A program made the translations under genes and the position numbers. Below the pieces are notes generated by a model. The model saw nothing but the letters and a program-made list of their open reading frames with translations. It was not told the origin of the DNA and did not search any database. DNA of 35,803 bases. Origin: a virus. Below, in pieces: positions 6,978 to 14,699 of the stretch (the first letter of the stretch is position 1; every line of letters starts with the position of its first letter). The DNA lies in the IMG/VR virus record IMGVR_UViG_3300028840_001005, positions 1 through 35,803 of that record; one strand, given 5' to 3'.

Positions 6978-8072
6978 ATGGAAGGCTATCTGGAATCTGC
7001 CAAGTTTGAAAATTTCCAGTCCCATGTGGATACCTATTTGGAGTTTTGTGATGGAGTAAACTTCATAATTGGTGTAGGGAACAATGGAAAGTCAGCCCTT
7101 ATAAGGGGACTGGATTGGTGTTGGACACTCCGGCCGAGGGGTAATGAATTCATCCACGATGACGCCGAGACTTGTGCTGTTACTACTACTTTTCGTAGGG
7201 GGGATAGGAAACTTTCGGTAGCACTTCATAGGGAGAAGAAAAAGGCACACTACGTCATTTCTAAGGGGAGAAGATCCTCCAATATCAATGCGAGTATCAA
7301 TCCTCCACGGGAAGTAACAGATCTGGTTAATGTACAGGGTATTAACGTACAGGGACAGTTTTCCCCTTACTTTCTTATCTTTGATTCCCCTGGTTCTGTG
7401 GCAAGATACATTCGTGAAATCGCCGGCCTGAATGAGATTGATCAACTTGTTAAGTTAGTGAAGTCCAAGATCACTCAGAAGGATCTACGATTGCTTAGTG
7501 TACGGGACGACATGGATAGGACGGATCTAGTCATAAAGGATCTTCAGGAGTTTCCCTTCGATACTGTAGATACCCTCATAGTGAAACTGGAGGATAACCA
7601 GGAGAAGCAAAAATCTTTGGAATCAAGGAACGAGCGTCTACAAGATCTTTTGGAGGAGATAGATTCCATTCAACGTTCTTTGGTTCCTGGTATAAACAGG
7701 AAGGTGAAACTGGCCAAGCAGATTGGTGAAGAGGGTTCCACTTTGGAACAATCCTGTATAAAACTGCTGGGATTGATATCCTCCATCGTCGGTTGTGATA
7801 AGATCATGAAGGTGGATTATGGTCCAGTACGGAACTTGTCGAGGGATTTACTGGACACCTACGCTAAGGTGTCTACTGAGTACTTTGATCTGGATGAGCT
7901 TTTGGAAGAGTTGGAGAATGTGGACGAGGAGTTAACCAAGGCGGTCCGTGGAATAGAAAAGACTAAACAGACGATCGGCTCTTTGAAGGAGAACCTAACT
8001 GAGTGTCCCACTTGTGGAACGGAAATCACCTCGGAGGAACAACGTAAACGTATACTAGAGGCGGGTGTATGA
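6978..8072 (+). CDS. Rad50/SbcC-type ATPase, N-terminal half (Walker A lobe, coil, zinc hook)
   Basis: A 364-residue protein starting at ATG 6978, GGAG 7 bases upstream; the frame is open further upstream but runs through the tRNA and terminator. It contains the N-terminal half of an SMC/Rad50 ATPase: a first strand and loop (AKFENFQSH), Walker A GVGNNGKSA (32-40), a Rad50-like globular region to about 200, then a coiled coil rich in Glu/Lys/Leu. It ends with a CPTC zinc hook (Cys343, Cys346) only 18 residues before the stop. The descending coil, signature motif and Walker B are missing here and are found in the gene at 9813-10433. Together the two halves are about 570 residues, close to T4 gp46 (560). 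The active site should therefore form from two polypeptides. Confidence 0.88.
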   Translation: MEGYLESAKFENFQSHVDTYLEFCDGVNFIIGVGNNGKSALIRGLDWCWTLRPRGNEFIHDDAETCAVTTTFRRGDRKLSVALHREKKKAHYVISKGRRSSNINASINPPREVTDLVNVQGINVQGQFSPYFLIFDSPGSVARYIREIAGLNEIDQLVKLVKSKITQKDLRLLSVRDDMDRTDLVIKDLQEFPFDTVDTLIVKLEDNQEKQKSLESRNERLQDLLEEIDSIQRSLVPGINRKVKLAKQIGEEGSTLEQSCIKLLGLISSIVGCDKIMKVDYGPVRNLSRDLLDTYAKVSTEYFDLDELLEELENVDEELTKAVRGIEKTKQTIGSLKENLTECPTCGTEITSEEQRKRILEAGV

Positions 8073-8647
8073 AGGTGAAGGGTATCAAACAGTGGCTGAT
8101 AACTGACACTCATTGGCATCATGATGCCACTAAGCGGTTTTGTAATCGTCCGGAGGACTACAATCAGAAGATTCGTTCTCTTTGGGAGTCCATGATAGGT
8201 ACAGAGGATATTGTATGGCACCTGGGGGATGTGGTATTTTACCGGCACAAGGAGTTCAAAGAGTGGTTTCCCTCTTTACCTGGACGGAAATTACTGATAC
8301 GCGGAAACCATGACAAGAAGTCGTACAGTTGGTATTTGGAGGCTGGATTTACCTGTGTGTTGGAATGTGCGGTCGTAAAATTCACGGAGGTTACTTCCTC
8401 CGGTCCTAGGAAGGGTGTAAAAGTCCTTTTAACCCATAAACCCAGGAAGATACCCTCCGACGTTGATATTTGTATATACGGACATACACACTTGCCAAGG
8501 ATAGAGCACAGGATAACAGATACAGGTGTACATCTTACGGATAACCATTATCTGTTATCCTTGGAGCATGTGAATTACAGGCCAGTACTTTTGTCTAGGG
8601 CCAGGTTTGACAAGGAAGTTTTACCAACTAGGGAGATTTTAGTATGA
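8069..8647 (+). CDS. Calcineurin-like metallophosphoesterase
   Basis: A 192-residue single-domain phosphoesterase with all family motifs: TDTHWHH (Asp13, His15), LGDV (Asp54), RGNHD (79-82), LTHKP (His123) and YGHTH (138-141), a complete di-metal site. It overlaps the Rad50 N-half stop by ATGA and the Mre11-like gene by ATGA. Family members hydrolyse nucleic-acid or nucleotide phosphoesters, but the substrate cannot be read from sequence. It is distinct from the Mre11-like enzyme next to it, so the operon carries two phosphoesterases. It may trim ends made by the Mre11 complex, or have an unrelated repair role. Confidence 0.85.
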   Translation: MKVKGIKQWLITDTHWHHDATKRFCNRPEDYNQKIRSLWESMIGTEDIVWHLGDVVFYRHKEFKEWFPSLPGRKLLIRGNHDKKSYSWYLEAGFTCVLECAVVKFTEVTSSGPRKGVKVLLTHKPRKIPSDVDICIYGHTHLPRIEHRITDTGVHLTDNHYLLSLEHVNYRPVLLSRARFDKEVLPTREILV

Positions 8648-9573
8648 GATTAGGGATTCTTGGAGATGCTCATTTTTCTGGGAGAAGACCGGAAAGTCGA
8701 ACGGATGAAGATTACTTCCAGACACAGATGGGGAAGTTGGATCAGGCCTTTACCTTTTTTGATGAGTGGAGTTGTGATTGTATCATACAAGTAGGTGATT
8801 TGTTTGATCGTCCCTCCACGGATAACGAGGTGAAGGCACAGTTAATCTCCTTTTTACGACATTGTAGTCTTCCTTTTTACTGTATCTATGGACAACATGA
8901 CATCTCCGGACATAGTGCGGATACTTTTTATAGAAGTCCGATGAGGGTTTTACAGGAGGCGGAGTCTCTGGAAGTAGTTGGTCAGACTGGTATACCAATA
9001 GCCAGTGGTGTGGATCTTTATGGGGCTTCGTTTAGGCAGCCGATCCCGGAGGTGGAACCCAAGGATGGTCTTTTTAATATTCTGGTGATACACGCCATGA
9101 TAGGAAGTCGTCCTTTGTGGCCTGGTCAGGAGTTGAAGAATCCAAAGAGGTTTCTACAAAAGCATTCGTTTGATTTGGTGCTTTGTGGAGATTATCACTA
9201 TAGTTTCCAGGAACAGGTGGGGGATAGGTGGATTGTGAATCCTGGGTGTTTGGTACGTAAGACTGTGGCCAAGTGGGATTTGGCACATGAGCCTATGGTC
9301 GGTATGTTTGATACCAAGAAAAGGACTTACAAAACACGGAAGTTGGATGTACTTCCTGTTGAAGATGTATTTCGTCTGGAAACCAGTAAGAAGGCTGTTG
9401 GAGATAGTGAGGCCTTAGACAAGTTCATAAGGAGTTTGAAGGAAAACAAAGTAAAGGGTACCGATTGGAAGGGTAGTCTACACGATATAATTGAAAAGGA
9501 TGGATATGGAAGTCGTATTTCCCATTTGTTTGATGGGTTCTTGGCTGAATTGGCAGAGATGGAGGACAAGTAA
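8644..9573 (+). CDS. Mre11/SbcD-type nuclease (gp47-like)
   Basis: A 309-residue nuclease expected to pair with the Rad50 halves and process DNA ends. Phosphoesterase motifs: LGDAHFSG (Asp8, His10), VGDLFDR (Asp52), YGQHD (about 83-86; Gln replaces the Asn of the usual GNHD), VIHAM (about 150) and CGDYHYSF (about 184-191). The C-terminal approximately 90 residues are helical and charged, as expected for the Rad50-binding region. Length is near T4 gp47 (339). It overlaps the upstream phosphoesterase and its stop abuts the next gene's ATG. Confidence 0.88.
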   Translation: MRLGILGDAHFSGRRPESRTDEDYFQTQMGKLDQAFTFFDEWSCDCIIQVGDLFDRPSTDNEVKAQLISFLRHCSLPFYCIYGQHDISGHSADTFYRSPMRVLQEAESLEVVGQTGIPIASGVDLYGASFRQPIPEVEPKDGLFNILVIHAMIGSRPLWPGQELKNPKRFLQKHSFDLVLCGDYHYSFQEQVGDRWIVNPGCLVRKTVAKWDLAHEPMVGMFDTKKRTYKTRKLDVLPVEDVFRLETSKKAVGDSEALDKFIRSLKENKVKGTDWKGSLHDIIEKDGYGSRISHLFDGFLAELAEMEDK

Positions 9574-9810
9574 ATGTCAGTATTTGATGATTTGAGAGAC
9601 GCAGAAAAAACTCTGGCCTCCTTACAAACTAAGCAGGAACGGTTGAAAGGGCAGAGGGATCAGTTGATGAAAAGTTTGAAGGAGCAGTTCGGTTGTGACA
9701 CCGTGGAGGAGGGTGAAGAGCTTTTCAAGAAAAAGGAAACTCGTATGAAGTCCTTGAAACAGGAGGCCAAGGACCTTCTAGGGGATTTGGAACCCTACTT
9801 GGAGGAGTAG
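9574..9810 (+). CDS. Small coiled-coil protein within the Rad50/Mre11 operon
   Basis: A 78-residue, almost entirely heptad-like, Lys/Glu/Leu-rich protein whose ATG directly follows the Mre11-like stop. One Cys (in EQFGCDTVEE, about residue 41) lies in the middle; there is no CxxC. Position between the Mre11-like gene and the second Rad50 half, plus coiled-coil content, suggests it is a piece or partner of the Rad50 coiled coil. That is inference. It resembles no named family that I can identify. Confidence 0.7.
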   Translation: MSVFDDLRDAEKTLASLQTKQERLKGQRDQLMKSLKEQFGCDTVEEGEELFKKKETRMKSLKQEAKDLLGDLEPYLEE

Positions 9811-9812
9811 TT

Positions 9813-10433
9813 ATGATTACTTTAGACGTCGCCAAGAAACTGGTGGAGAAAAAGCGTTTGAAACTCCAGGTGAGTCAGGAGAAGAAACTTGATTTACGAA
9901 AGGAGTTGAAGGGTCTCCGGAGGGATATGGAGGATCTCGAGACGTGTAAATCCATTGTGAATGAGCTTGGTATCGTAGTTCAGGAGGATATTCGTCGGTG
10001 TATCGAGACTCTTGTTACTCAGGCCCTTCAGTCTGTGATGGGGGAGGAGTACTCCTTTGTAGTGAAGAATGAGATTTCTAGGGGGACTGCGGAGACTTTT
10101 TTCTATGTAATGGATCATGGGAAGTTGCGTACACCGGAGGGATCCTTGGGTGGTACTGTGATCGATATCGTATCCTTCGCCCTGCGGCTGGTGGTTTGGT
10201 CTATTATGATGGATAGGACTCGTCCTCTGATGATATTGGACGAACCCTTCCGAAATGTAGATAAGACAGTACACATGGAGAAGTGTGGTGTAATGGTAAA
10301 GGAGTTATCCGAGATGTTGGGTTTACAATTCATATTCGTGTCACATGAAGTGGGTTTATCTGAGGTGGCAGCCGATAGCTGTTACGAGGTGACCAGGAAG
10401 AACAGGGTGAGTACAGTTCGGAGAATAAGATGA
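9813..10433 (+). CDS. Rad50/SbcC-type ATPase, C-terminal half (signature, Walker B)
   Basis: A 206-residue complement of the Rad50 N-half. It has a coiled coil in residues 5-50, then the ABC/SMC signature region (EGSLGGTVIDIVSFALRL, about 109-126), Walker B LMILDEP (139-145, catalytic Glu144), D-loop FRNVD, and the switch His in FVSHE (His178). No Walker A is present. GGAG-type spacing places the ATG 3 bases after the previous stop. This split at the hook means ATP binding requires association of two gene products. The stop overlaps the MazG gene (ATGA). Confidence 0.9.
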   Translation: MITLDVAKKLVEKKRLKLQVSQEKKLDLRKELKGLRRDMEDLETCKSIVNELGIVVQEDIRRCIETLVTQALQSVMGEEYSFVVKNEISRGTAETFFYVMDHGKLRTPEGSLGGTVIDIVSFALRLVVWSIMMDRTRPLMILDEPFRNVDKTVHMEKCGVMVKELSEMLGLQFIFVSHEVGLSEVAADSCYEVTRKNRVSTVRRIR

Positions 10434-10990
10434 CTTGGAAAGATTATTTGGCAATGGTGAAGTCCCTGGAACACAACGACTGGAGGATGACAGAATTCCA
10501 GGAGGGTGAATGTTGTGACCAGCTTATGTTTACACAGATTCTTGGGGACGCCGTAGGAAAGTTGAAGGGACATCTAGTGTATGGTAGGCCTTACGACGGT
10601 TTGTCTGTGTGGCAACAGCTGATGAGTGCCATGGAACTAGTGGAGGATAAAAGCACCCTCAGTAAACGTTTCAAGAATAAAAGTGTGAGAAGGGCCCATG
10701 CTCTCCTAGGCCTTATAAACGAGATAGGGGAACTGGCTGAGAAGTATGTAAAGGAGTGTATAGGGGAGGAGGTTTCCAAGGAAGATAACGTGGAGGAGTG
10801 TGGAGATTTACTTTTCTACTTTACAATGCTGGTGGATTCCTTTGGAGTTACTTTGGAGGACGTGATGAGGGCCAACCATGCCAAACTGAAGAAGGTAAGG
10901 TATAAGGATGGGTTTAGTAAGGAGGCGGCCAACCATCGACACACGACGGCGGAGTTGGAAAGTATTAAGGAGTCGTTACAAAATGAGTAG
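10430..10990 (+). CDS. MazG-like nucleotide pyrophosphohydrolase
   Basis: A 186-residue all-alpha NTP pyrophosphatase candidate. MazG motifs are visible: LGLINEIGELAEKY with the ExxE pair (about residues 94-107), NVEECGDLLFYFTML with the second acidic pair (about 121-135), and the C-terminal N-H-A-K-L-K-K-V-R-Y...GFS element (about 152-164). MazG proteins hydrolyse (d)NTPs or related nucleotides to monophosphates, and phage versions may clean the pool or act on alarmones. It opens the nucleotide-metabolism cluster and is coupled on both sides by overlaps. Confidence 0.82.
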   Translation: MTWKDYLAMVKSLEHNDWRMTEFQEGECCDQLMFTQILGDAVGKLKGHLVYGRPYDGLSVWQQLMSAMELVEDKSTLSKRFKNKSVRRAHALLGLINEIGELAEKYVKECIGEEVSKEDNVEECGDLLFYFTMLVDSFGVTLEDVMRANHAKLKKVRYKDGFSKEAANHRHTTAELESIKESLQNE

Positions 10991-11630
10991 GAAATTGGAA
11001 GTATACCATATTGTAATTCCTGCCGTGTATTCCAGTATGGCTCGTCAGATTAGACAGAATACGAAGGATTGGGATAACGTCGTACTGATCTGTTTGTTGA
11101 AGGGAGGGTTCTACCTGTTTTCCAAATTGATGGTCCACTTCAGTTGGAAATTGTCTGATGGTACTGAGTCCAAGTCTGGAGGTTCCCGTATCGGTTTTAT
11201 GGCCCTTCGCTCCTACCATATGGAGAAACAGAGTTCCGATGTGGAGGTTACTTACCATTTGGATTTGGATCCAGAAGACATTACAGGGAGGGAAGTATGG
11301 ATCATCGATGATATTTTGGACAGCACAAAAACTATTAGTATCGCCACATCCATGGTGTTGAAACATGGACCAAAGAGTGTAAAGTGGGCGGTGCTTGTGG
11401 ACAAGGTATTACTGGGACAGAATAATCGTCCAACACCATCCGTGTGTGGGATTGTAATACAGGAGGACGTTTTTTTGGTGGGGTGTGGTATGGGATTGGA
11501 TGAACAGTACCGGAACACCGACATACTGTATAAAGTAGTGGAGAATGTAGATGATACCTCAACAGGATCTACAACGCCTATTCGTAGCCGCGAAGGAAGC
11601 AGCACAGTTTGCCCGGTGCCACAGGAGTAA
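10983..11630 (+). CDS. Hypoxanthine-guanine phosphoribosyltransferase-like protein
   Basis: A 215-residue type I PRTase, start ATG 10983 overlapping the MazG stop. The PRPP-binding loop is VWIIDDILDSTKTIS (about residues 103-117). An upstream LICLLKGGFYLFSKL matches the HPRT ILKGS segment, and a late DVFLVGCGMGLDEQYRN matches the HPRT segment containing GYGLDY and YRN. It would join a purine (or modified purine) base with PRPP to make a nucleoside monophosphate. Compared with host HPRT, the DSTKT replaces the usual DTGxT. The last about 27 residues overlap the next gene and are Ser/Thr-rich, so they may be a dispensable tail. Confidence 0.83.
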   Translation: MSRKLEVYHIVIPAVYSSMARQIRQNTKDWDNVVLICLLKGGFYLFSKLMVHFSWKLSDGTESKSGGSRIGFMALRSYHMEKQSSDVEVTYHLDLDPEDITGREVWIIDDILDSTKTISIATSMVLKHGPKSVKWAVLVDKVLLGQNNRPTPSVCGIVIQEDVFLVGCGMGLDEQYRNTDILYKVVENVDDTSTGSTTPIRSREGSSTVCPVPQE

Positions 11631-12024
11631 CTTTCCAGTAGGTTGTGCGTTCCTGATGGATGATGGGACTATTTTCCGCGGTTTTAATATCGAGTTTATT
11701 GATCATAATCATTGTGTTCATGCGGAATTCTCGGTTTTACTCAATGTGATATTGGCTGGGAGGAACCCAAAGACCACTAAGGCCGTATCAATACAAACCA
11801 AGGATGGGTCTCCTTGTTGTGGGGGTTGTCGTCAGGTATTGGTGGACTGTTTAGATCCGGATACTCCGGTGTACTTTGGTAGTATTTCGGAGGACGGATG
11901 GCCAGGAGGCCAATACCTGTTAAGTGAATTACTTCCAGTTCCTTTTAAAAGAACCATAATTCCAGGCTACTGGGAGAAGTTCCGAGATATATGTAGTAAA
12001 GAGGGATGGAATCCTGTAATCTAA
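11551..12024 (+). CDS. Cytidine deaminase
   Basis: A 157-residue zinc-dependent deaminase, cytidine or deoxycytidine to uridine. Motifs: SNFPVGCAF substrate-binding stretch (26-34), CVHAEF (His57, catalytic Glu59) and SPCCGGCRQVL (Cys90, Cys93 as zinc ligands; 87-97). The start ATG 11551 with GGAG 7 bases upstream gives the family's normal N-terminus. This means an 80-base overlap with the PRTase gene. Being HAE rather than CAE type, it is closest to the tetrameric or divergent phage forms; the exact substrate is not decided by sequence. Confidence 0.87.
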   Translation: MIPQQDLQRLFVAAKEAAQFARCHRSNFPVGCAFLMDDGTIFRGFNIEFIDHNHCVHAEFSVLLNVILAGRNPKTTKAVSIQTKDGSPCCGGCRQVLVDCLDPDTPVYFGSISEDGWPGGQYLLSELLPVPFKRTIIPGYWEKFRDICSKEGWNPVI

Positions 12025-12054
12025 TTGAATGTACTCTTTGTAAGGAAAATAGTG

Positions 12055-12420
12055 ATGTATGAATTACGTGTTACTGCTACGTTTGACAGTGCCCATCACT
12101 TAGTGGATAGTGGCACAAAGTGTGACAATCTTCATGGGCATACCTGGAAGGTTATGGTGTGTTTACGAAGTACCAAATTACAACGGGAGGGATGGGTGGT
12201 AAACTTCTCCACCGTGAAGCAACAACTGAATGGTATTTTGGACGATTTCGACCACCATGTGGTAAATGATGTGGTGCATATTCCAACGGCGGAGAATATT
12301 GCACGACACCTATACAATCGAATGACACAGGGTATAGGACAGCATTGTCGGGATGTGTGTGTGGCCTGGGTGGAGGTGTATGAAACGCCTGGATGTGGCG
12401 TACGGTACTACGAACAATAG
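12055..12420 (+). CDS. queD: QueD-like 6-carboxy/6-pyruvoyl-tetrahydropterin synthase
   Basis: A 121-residue member of the PTPS/QueD family, start ATG 12055 after AAGGA. Motifs: FDSAHHL (His14/15), a catalytic-type Cys23, LHGHTW (zinc His27 and His29), VNFSTVK (49-55, where Asn replaces the usual Asp of VxDFxxLK), FDHHVVND (65-72), PTAENIA (77-83) and VEVYETP with the late Glu (about 110). QueD makes carboxytetrahydropterin on the route to preQ0 and queuosine; phages use this pathway for 7-deazaguanine DNA modification. No QueC, QueE, FolE or DpdA is visible here, so the pathway would need genes elsewhere or from the host. Confidence 0.85.
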   Translation: MYELRVTATFDSAHHLVDSGTKCDNLHGHTWKVMVCLRSTKLQREGWVVNFSTVKQQLNGILDDFDHHVVNDVVHIPTAENIARHLYNRMTQGIGQHCRDVCVAWVEVYETPGCGVRYYEQ

Positions 12421-12432
12421 GAGAATACTAGG

Positions 12433-13197
12433 ATGTACTTTACTTCATTGGATTTGGAGATGACAGGGAAGAACGTTCACCAGGATAGGGTGATTGAGAT
12501 TGGGTACTCTGTTTGGAACTGGCCCAAGATTGCCGACATACCACATTTGGTGTGTGGTCATTCCGAGCTGGTGGTTGATGGCGATATCCTGGAAAGGGAT
12601 CCTTGGGAGTGGGAGTACCAGGAGTGTGGCATCACTTATGATATGCTGCATCAAACTGGGTTGGAGTCCAGTTCTACGGCCTTTCAGGAGTTTTTGGATA
12701 CCCTGGTACATTTTGCCAATAAGGGTGTGGTAGTTGCTCACAATGGAATGGAGTTTGATAAGCCCATGTTGGACGCCTTTTTGGTGAGAAATCACATATC
12801 CATGGCGGATTCCATTTCGTCCACCTGGGTTGATACACGGATTGATGTTCCATATCCGGAGTCCTGCAGGTATCGTAACTTGTTGTATCTGGCAGCCTAT
12901 CATGGTTTTGTTAATCCTTTTCCGCACAGGGCTTTGTTTGATTCCGTTACAGCCATGAAGGTTATGTCCAATTACAATCCATGGACAGATAACATTCTGA
13001 ATAGGGCGGAAACACCCATAGTGGAGGTGATGGCGGAAGCCCCCTTTGAAATGAATGATTTAATCAAGCAAGCAGGGTTTCATTGGGAGTCAGAGGATAA
13101 ACTTTGGATTCAGAATATGAGGCTATGGGAGGCCGATAGATTGGACTTGGGGTTCAAAACAGTTGTATTGGATCCTCCGATTGAGAATGATATCTAA
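12433..13197 (+). CDS. DEDDh 3'-5' exonuclease (DnaQ/oligoribonuclease-like)
   Basis: A 254-residue exonuclease with SLDLEMTG (Asp7, Glu9), VVAHNGMEFDKPML (Asp near 110) and FPHRALFDSVTAMKVM (His and Asp, about 161-172), the full DEDDh set. Residues after about 195 form an extra domain with a FHWESEDKLWIQ segment. It could proofread for the family-A polymerase, or degrade RNA or short ssDNA. GGAG lies a few bases before the ATG, and it begins 13 bases after QueD. No ATPase or helicase is attached. Confidence 0.85.
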   Translation: MYFTSLDLEMTGKNVHQDRVIEIGYSVWNWPKIADIPHLVCGHSELVVDGDILERDPWEWEYQECGITYDMLHQTGLESSSTAFQEFLDTLVHFANKGVVVAHNGMEFDKPMLDAFLVRNHISMADSISSTWVDTRIDVPYPESCRYRNLLYLAAYHGFVNPFPHRALFDSVTAMKVMSNYNPWTDNILNRAETPIVEVMAEAPFEMNDLIKQAGFHWESEDKLWIQNMRLWEADRLDLGFKTVVLDPPIENDI

Positions 13198-13336
13198 ACT
13201 ACTAACGCTGTTTCAGATAACCTTAGTGGTGTCCATGTTTGGTCTTTGTATATGTTTTTTGTACAAGGGCCAGTACAAGGAGGCTTTTTTAGGGTTCCTG
13301 TACGGAGTATGTAACGTAATCATTTTTGTACTATGA
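13187..13336 (+). CDS. Tiny membrane protein (49 aa)
   Basis: An open frame whose ATG lies inside the end of the exonuclease gene and which ends at TGA 13334-13336. It has two hydrophobic segments (about residues 6-24 and 33-49) around a short KGQYKE linker. The ribosome site is weak (TTGAG), consistent with coupled translation. No family recognised; the hydrophobic pattern is the only support. Confidence 0.5.
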   Translation: MISKLLTLFQITLVVSMFGLCICFLYKGQYKEAFLGFLYGVCNVIIFVL

Positions 13337-13345
13337 GGTGTAACT

Positions 13346-13522
13346 ATGAGTAGTGAAGTTCTGAAGGAAATTGTGAGGCTCAGTCATCAGGCTTCTGTAA
13401 CACAGGCTTCCAAGGACGGCCTATCCGGTAAAAGGTCACCGGCCAGTGCTTTGGCTCACATAGCACATCATAGCAATAAACTCCACATTAAGAGGCTGGC
13501 CAAACGAGCCTTGGAGGAATGA
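13346..13522 (+). CDS. Small basic protein, unknown function (58 aa)
   Basis: ATG 13346 with GAGGTG 5 bases upstream, ending in an overlap with the next frame. It is Ser/Ala/His/Lys-rich with predicted helices (HIAHHSNKLHIKRLAKRAL near the end) and no Cys. Function unknown. Good ribosome site and tight packing support it as a gene. Confidence 0.6.
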   Translation: MSSEVLKEIVRLSHQASVTQASKDGLSGKRSPASALAHIAHHSNKLHIKRLAKRALEE

Positions 13523-13524
13523 TC

Positions 13525-14007
13525 ATGTTGGAAGCCATGGCCTATGTACATGTACAGATGATGAAGGATCCTGGAGGGGAGACTTTTCGGGAACAGATGA
13601 TGAAAGGTAGGACTATGAAGTTGGCTGATAAGGAAATACTTGCACAGATCCCGTTTTACAACCTTGAAACTGAAGAAATGCACTTTCCCCTGAGACCCTT
13701 ACACAATGTGGTTTTCATATGGGCCCTTTTAAAATACGATGAAAAGCTCTATAATACAAGCATAGAGCTTCCCGAGTCCGTGAAAACGGAAACGTTGAGT
13801 GATTTGGGAGTTTTATTGGCCCACGGTCCTGGGTACTGGGATAGGGAGAAACAAAACAAGTTTCATCCTACCTCACCTTTGGCACCTGGTACACTGGTAG
13901 TGTACGACAGGAACGTTCCTTGGAGGACGGTGGCTGTTGATGGGCAGGGAATCGGACATGAAGTCATTATGTGCGACTACAGTGATGTAAGTTGCGTTTG
14001 TGAGTAG
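13525..14007 (+). CDS. GroES/gp31-like co-chaperonin
   Basis: A 160-residue protein. ATG 13525 has GGAGG 7 bases upstream; ATG 13519 is possible but too close to that site. The C-terminal hundred residues read like a Cpn10: FPLRPLHNVVF (RPLH at 57-60, as in GroES), a mobile-loop-like segment NTSIELPESVK (about 77-87, compare GGIVLP), GVLLAHGPG (about 95-103, compare VLAVGxG), PGTLVVYDRN (GDxVxF equivalent) and an ending DYSDVSCVCE (compare ESDILAIVE). An N-terminal extension of about 50 residues is extra. It would cap host GroEL to fold phage proteins, as gp31 does for the T4 capsid. It lies next to the terminase genes. Confidence 0.7.
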   Translation: MLEAMAYVHVQMMKDPGGETFREQMMKGRTMKLADKEILAQIPFYNLETEEMHFPLRPLHNVVFIWALLKYDEKLYNTSIELPESVKTETLSDLGVLLAHGPGYWDREKQNKFHPTSPLAPGTLVVYDRNVPWRTVAVDGQGIGHEVIMCDYSDVSCVCE

Positions 14008-14009
14008 TC

Positions 14010-14699
14010 ATGACAGGGATCGAAAAACAACGAGTAGATACAGAGATACAGCTTCTGTATTATAAGTACAGGGGAAATGTACCACAGATAGTGGACGCCT
14101 GTGGTTATGATGCCACTTATGTAAACAAGGTGTGTGCGAAGCTGCGTCGCCGTCAGAAAAGGGATGTAGATTTCTATCTGGCGGGGAACATCATGCAATA
14201 CTTGATGATGGGTGTGGAGGAACAAAACGCTCACCACCGGGATTCACTAACTACCTTGATGGAACACGAACTCAAGTTGGTATCCATATGCCACTTGTCT
14301 AGGGTGATATCTGAGCGACAGAGAAGGAAGGTGACATACAAGTGTTCCTCCTGCCAGAAGGTAGTAACTCCTATCCTTGTTCCCGATCTTCGTGTGTTTA
14401 AGGAGAAGCGGGAGATTTTAACTTCCATGAAAGACATTCAAAAGGATCTTGTGGAATTCGCCCTGAAGTTACATTTCACTAATGAACCGGATAGGGAACT
14501 ACCTGCCAGGATCACCCAGTATCAAGTTGTATTGGATGGTAGTAATAGGAAGAAGGTACCCTCCCAGACGTTGCAGGAAGGTGATGCACAGGTGTTGCAA
14601 GACATAGCCAACATGCCCCCACAGGAACGGGAGAGGATTCGTGTCAAATTACAAAAGCAACTGACGGAGGCTTGTTCTGATGACAACTCGGAAGAATGA
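14010..14699 (+). CDS. Possible terminase small subunit (HTH protein)
   Basis: A 229-residue protein directly upstream of the terminase large subunit. The N-terminus has a helix-turn-helix-like segment (NVPQIVDACGYDATYVNKV, about residues 23-41) followed by an Arg/Lys-rich helix. The middle is helical with a single CSSC (about 112-115), and the C-terminus is acidic. DNA-binding N-terminus and position suggest the small terminase that recognises packaging DNA. No sequence match supports it firmly, so a transcription factor is the alternative. Confidence 0.5.
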   Translation: MTGIEKQRVDTEIQLLYYKYRGNVPQIVDACGYDATYVNKVCAKLRRRQKRDVDFYLAGNIMQYLMMGVEEQNAHHRDSLTTLMEHELKLVSICHLSRVISERQRRKVTYKCSSCQKVVTPILVPDLRVFKEKREILTSMKDIQKDLVEFALKLHFTNEPDRELPARITQYQVVLDGSNRKKVPSQTLQEGDAQVLQDIANMPPQERERIRVKLQKQLTEACSDDNSEE

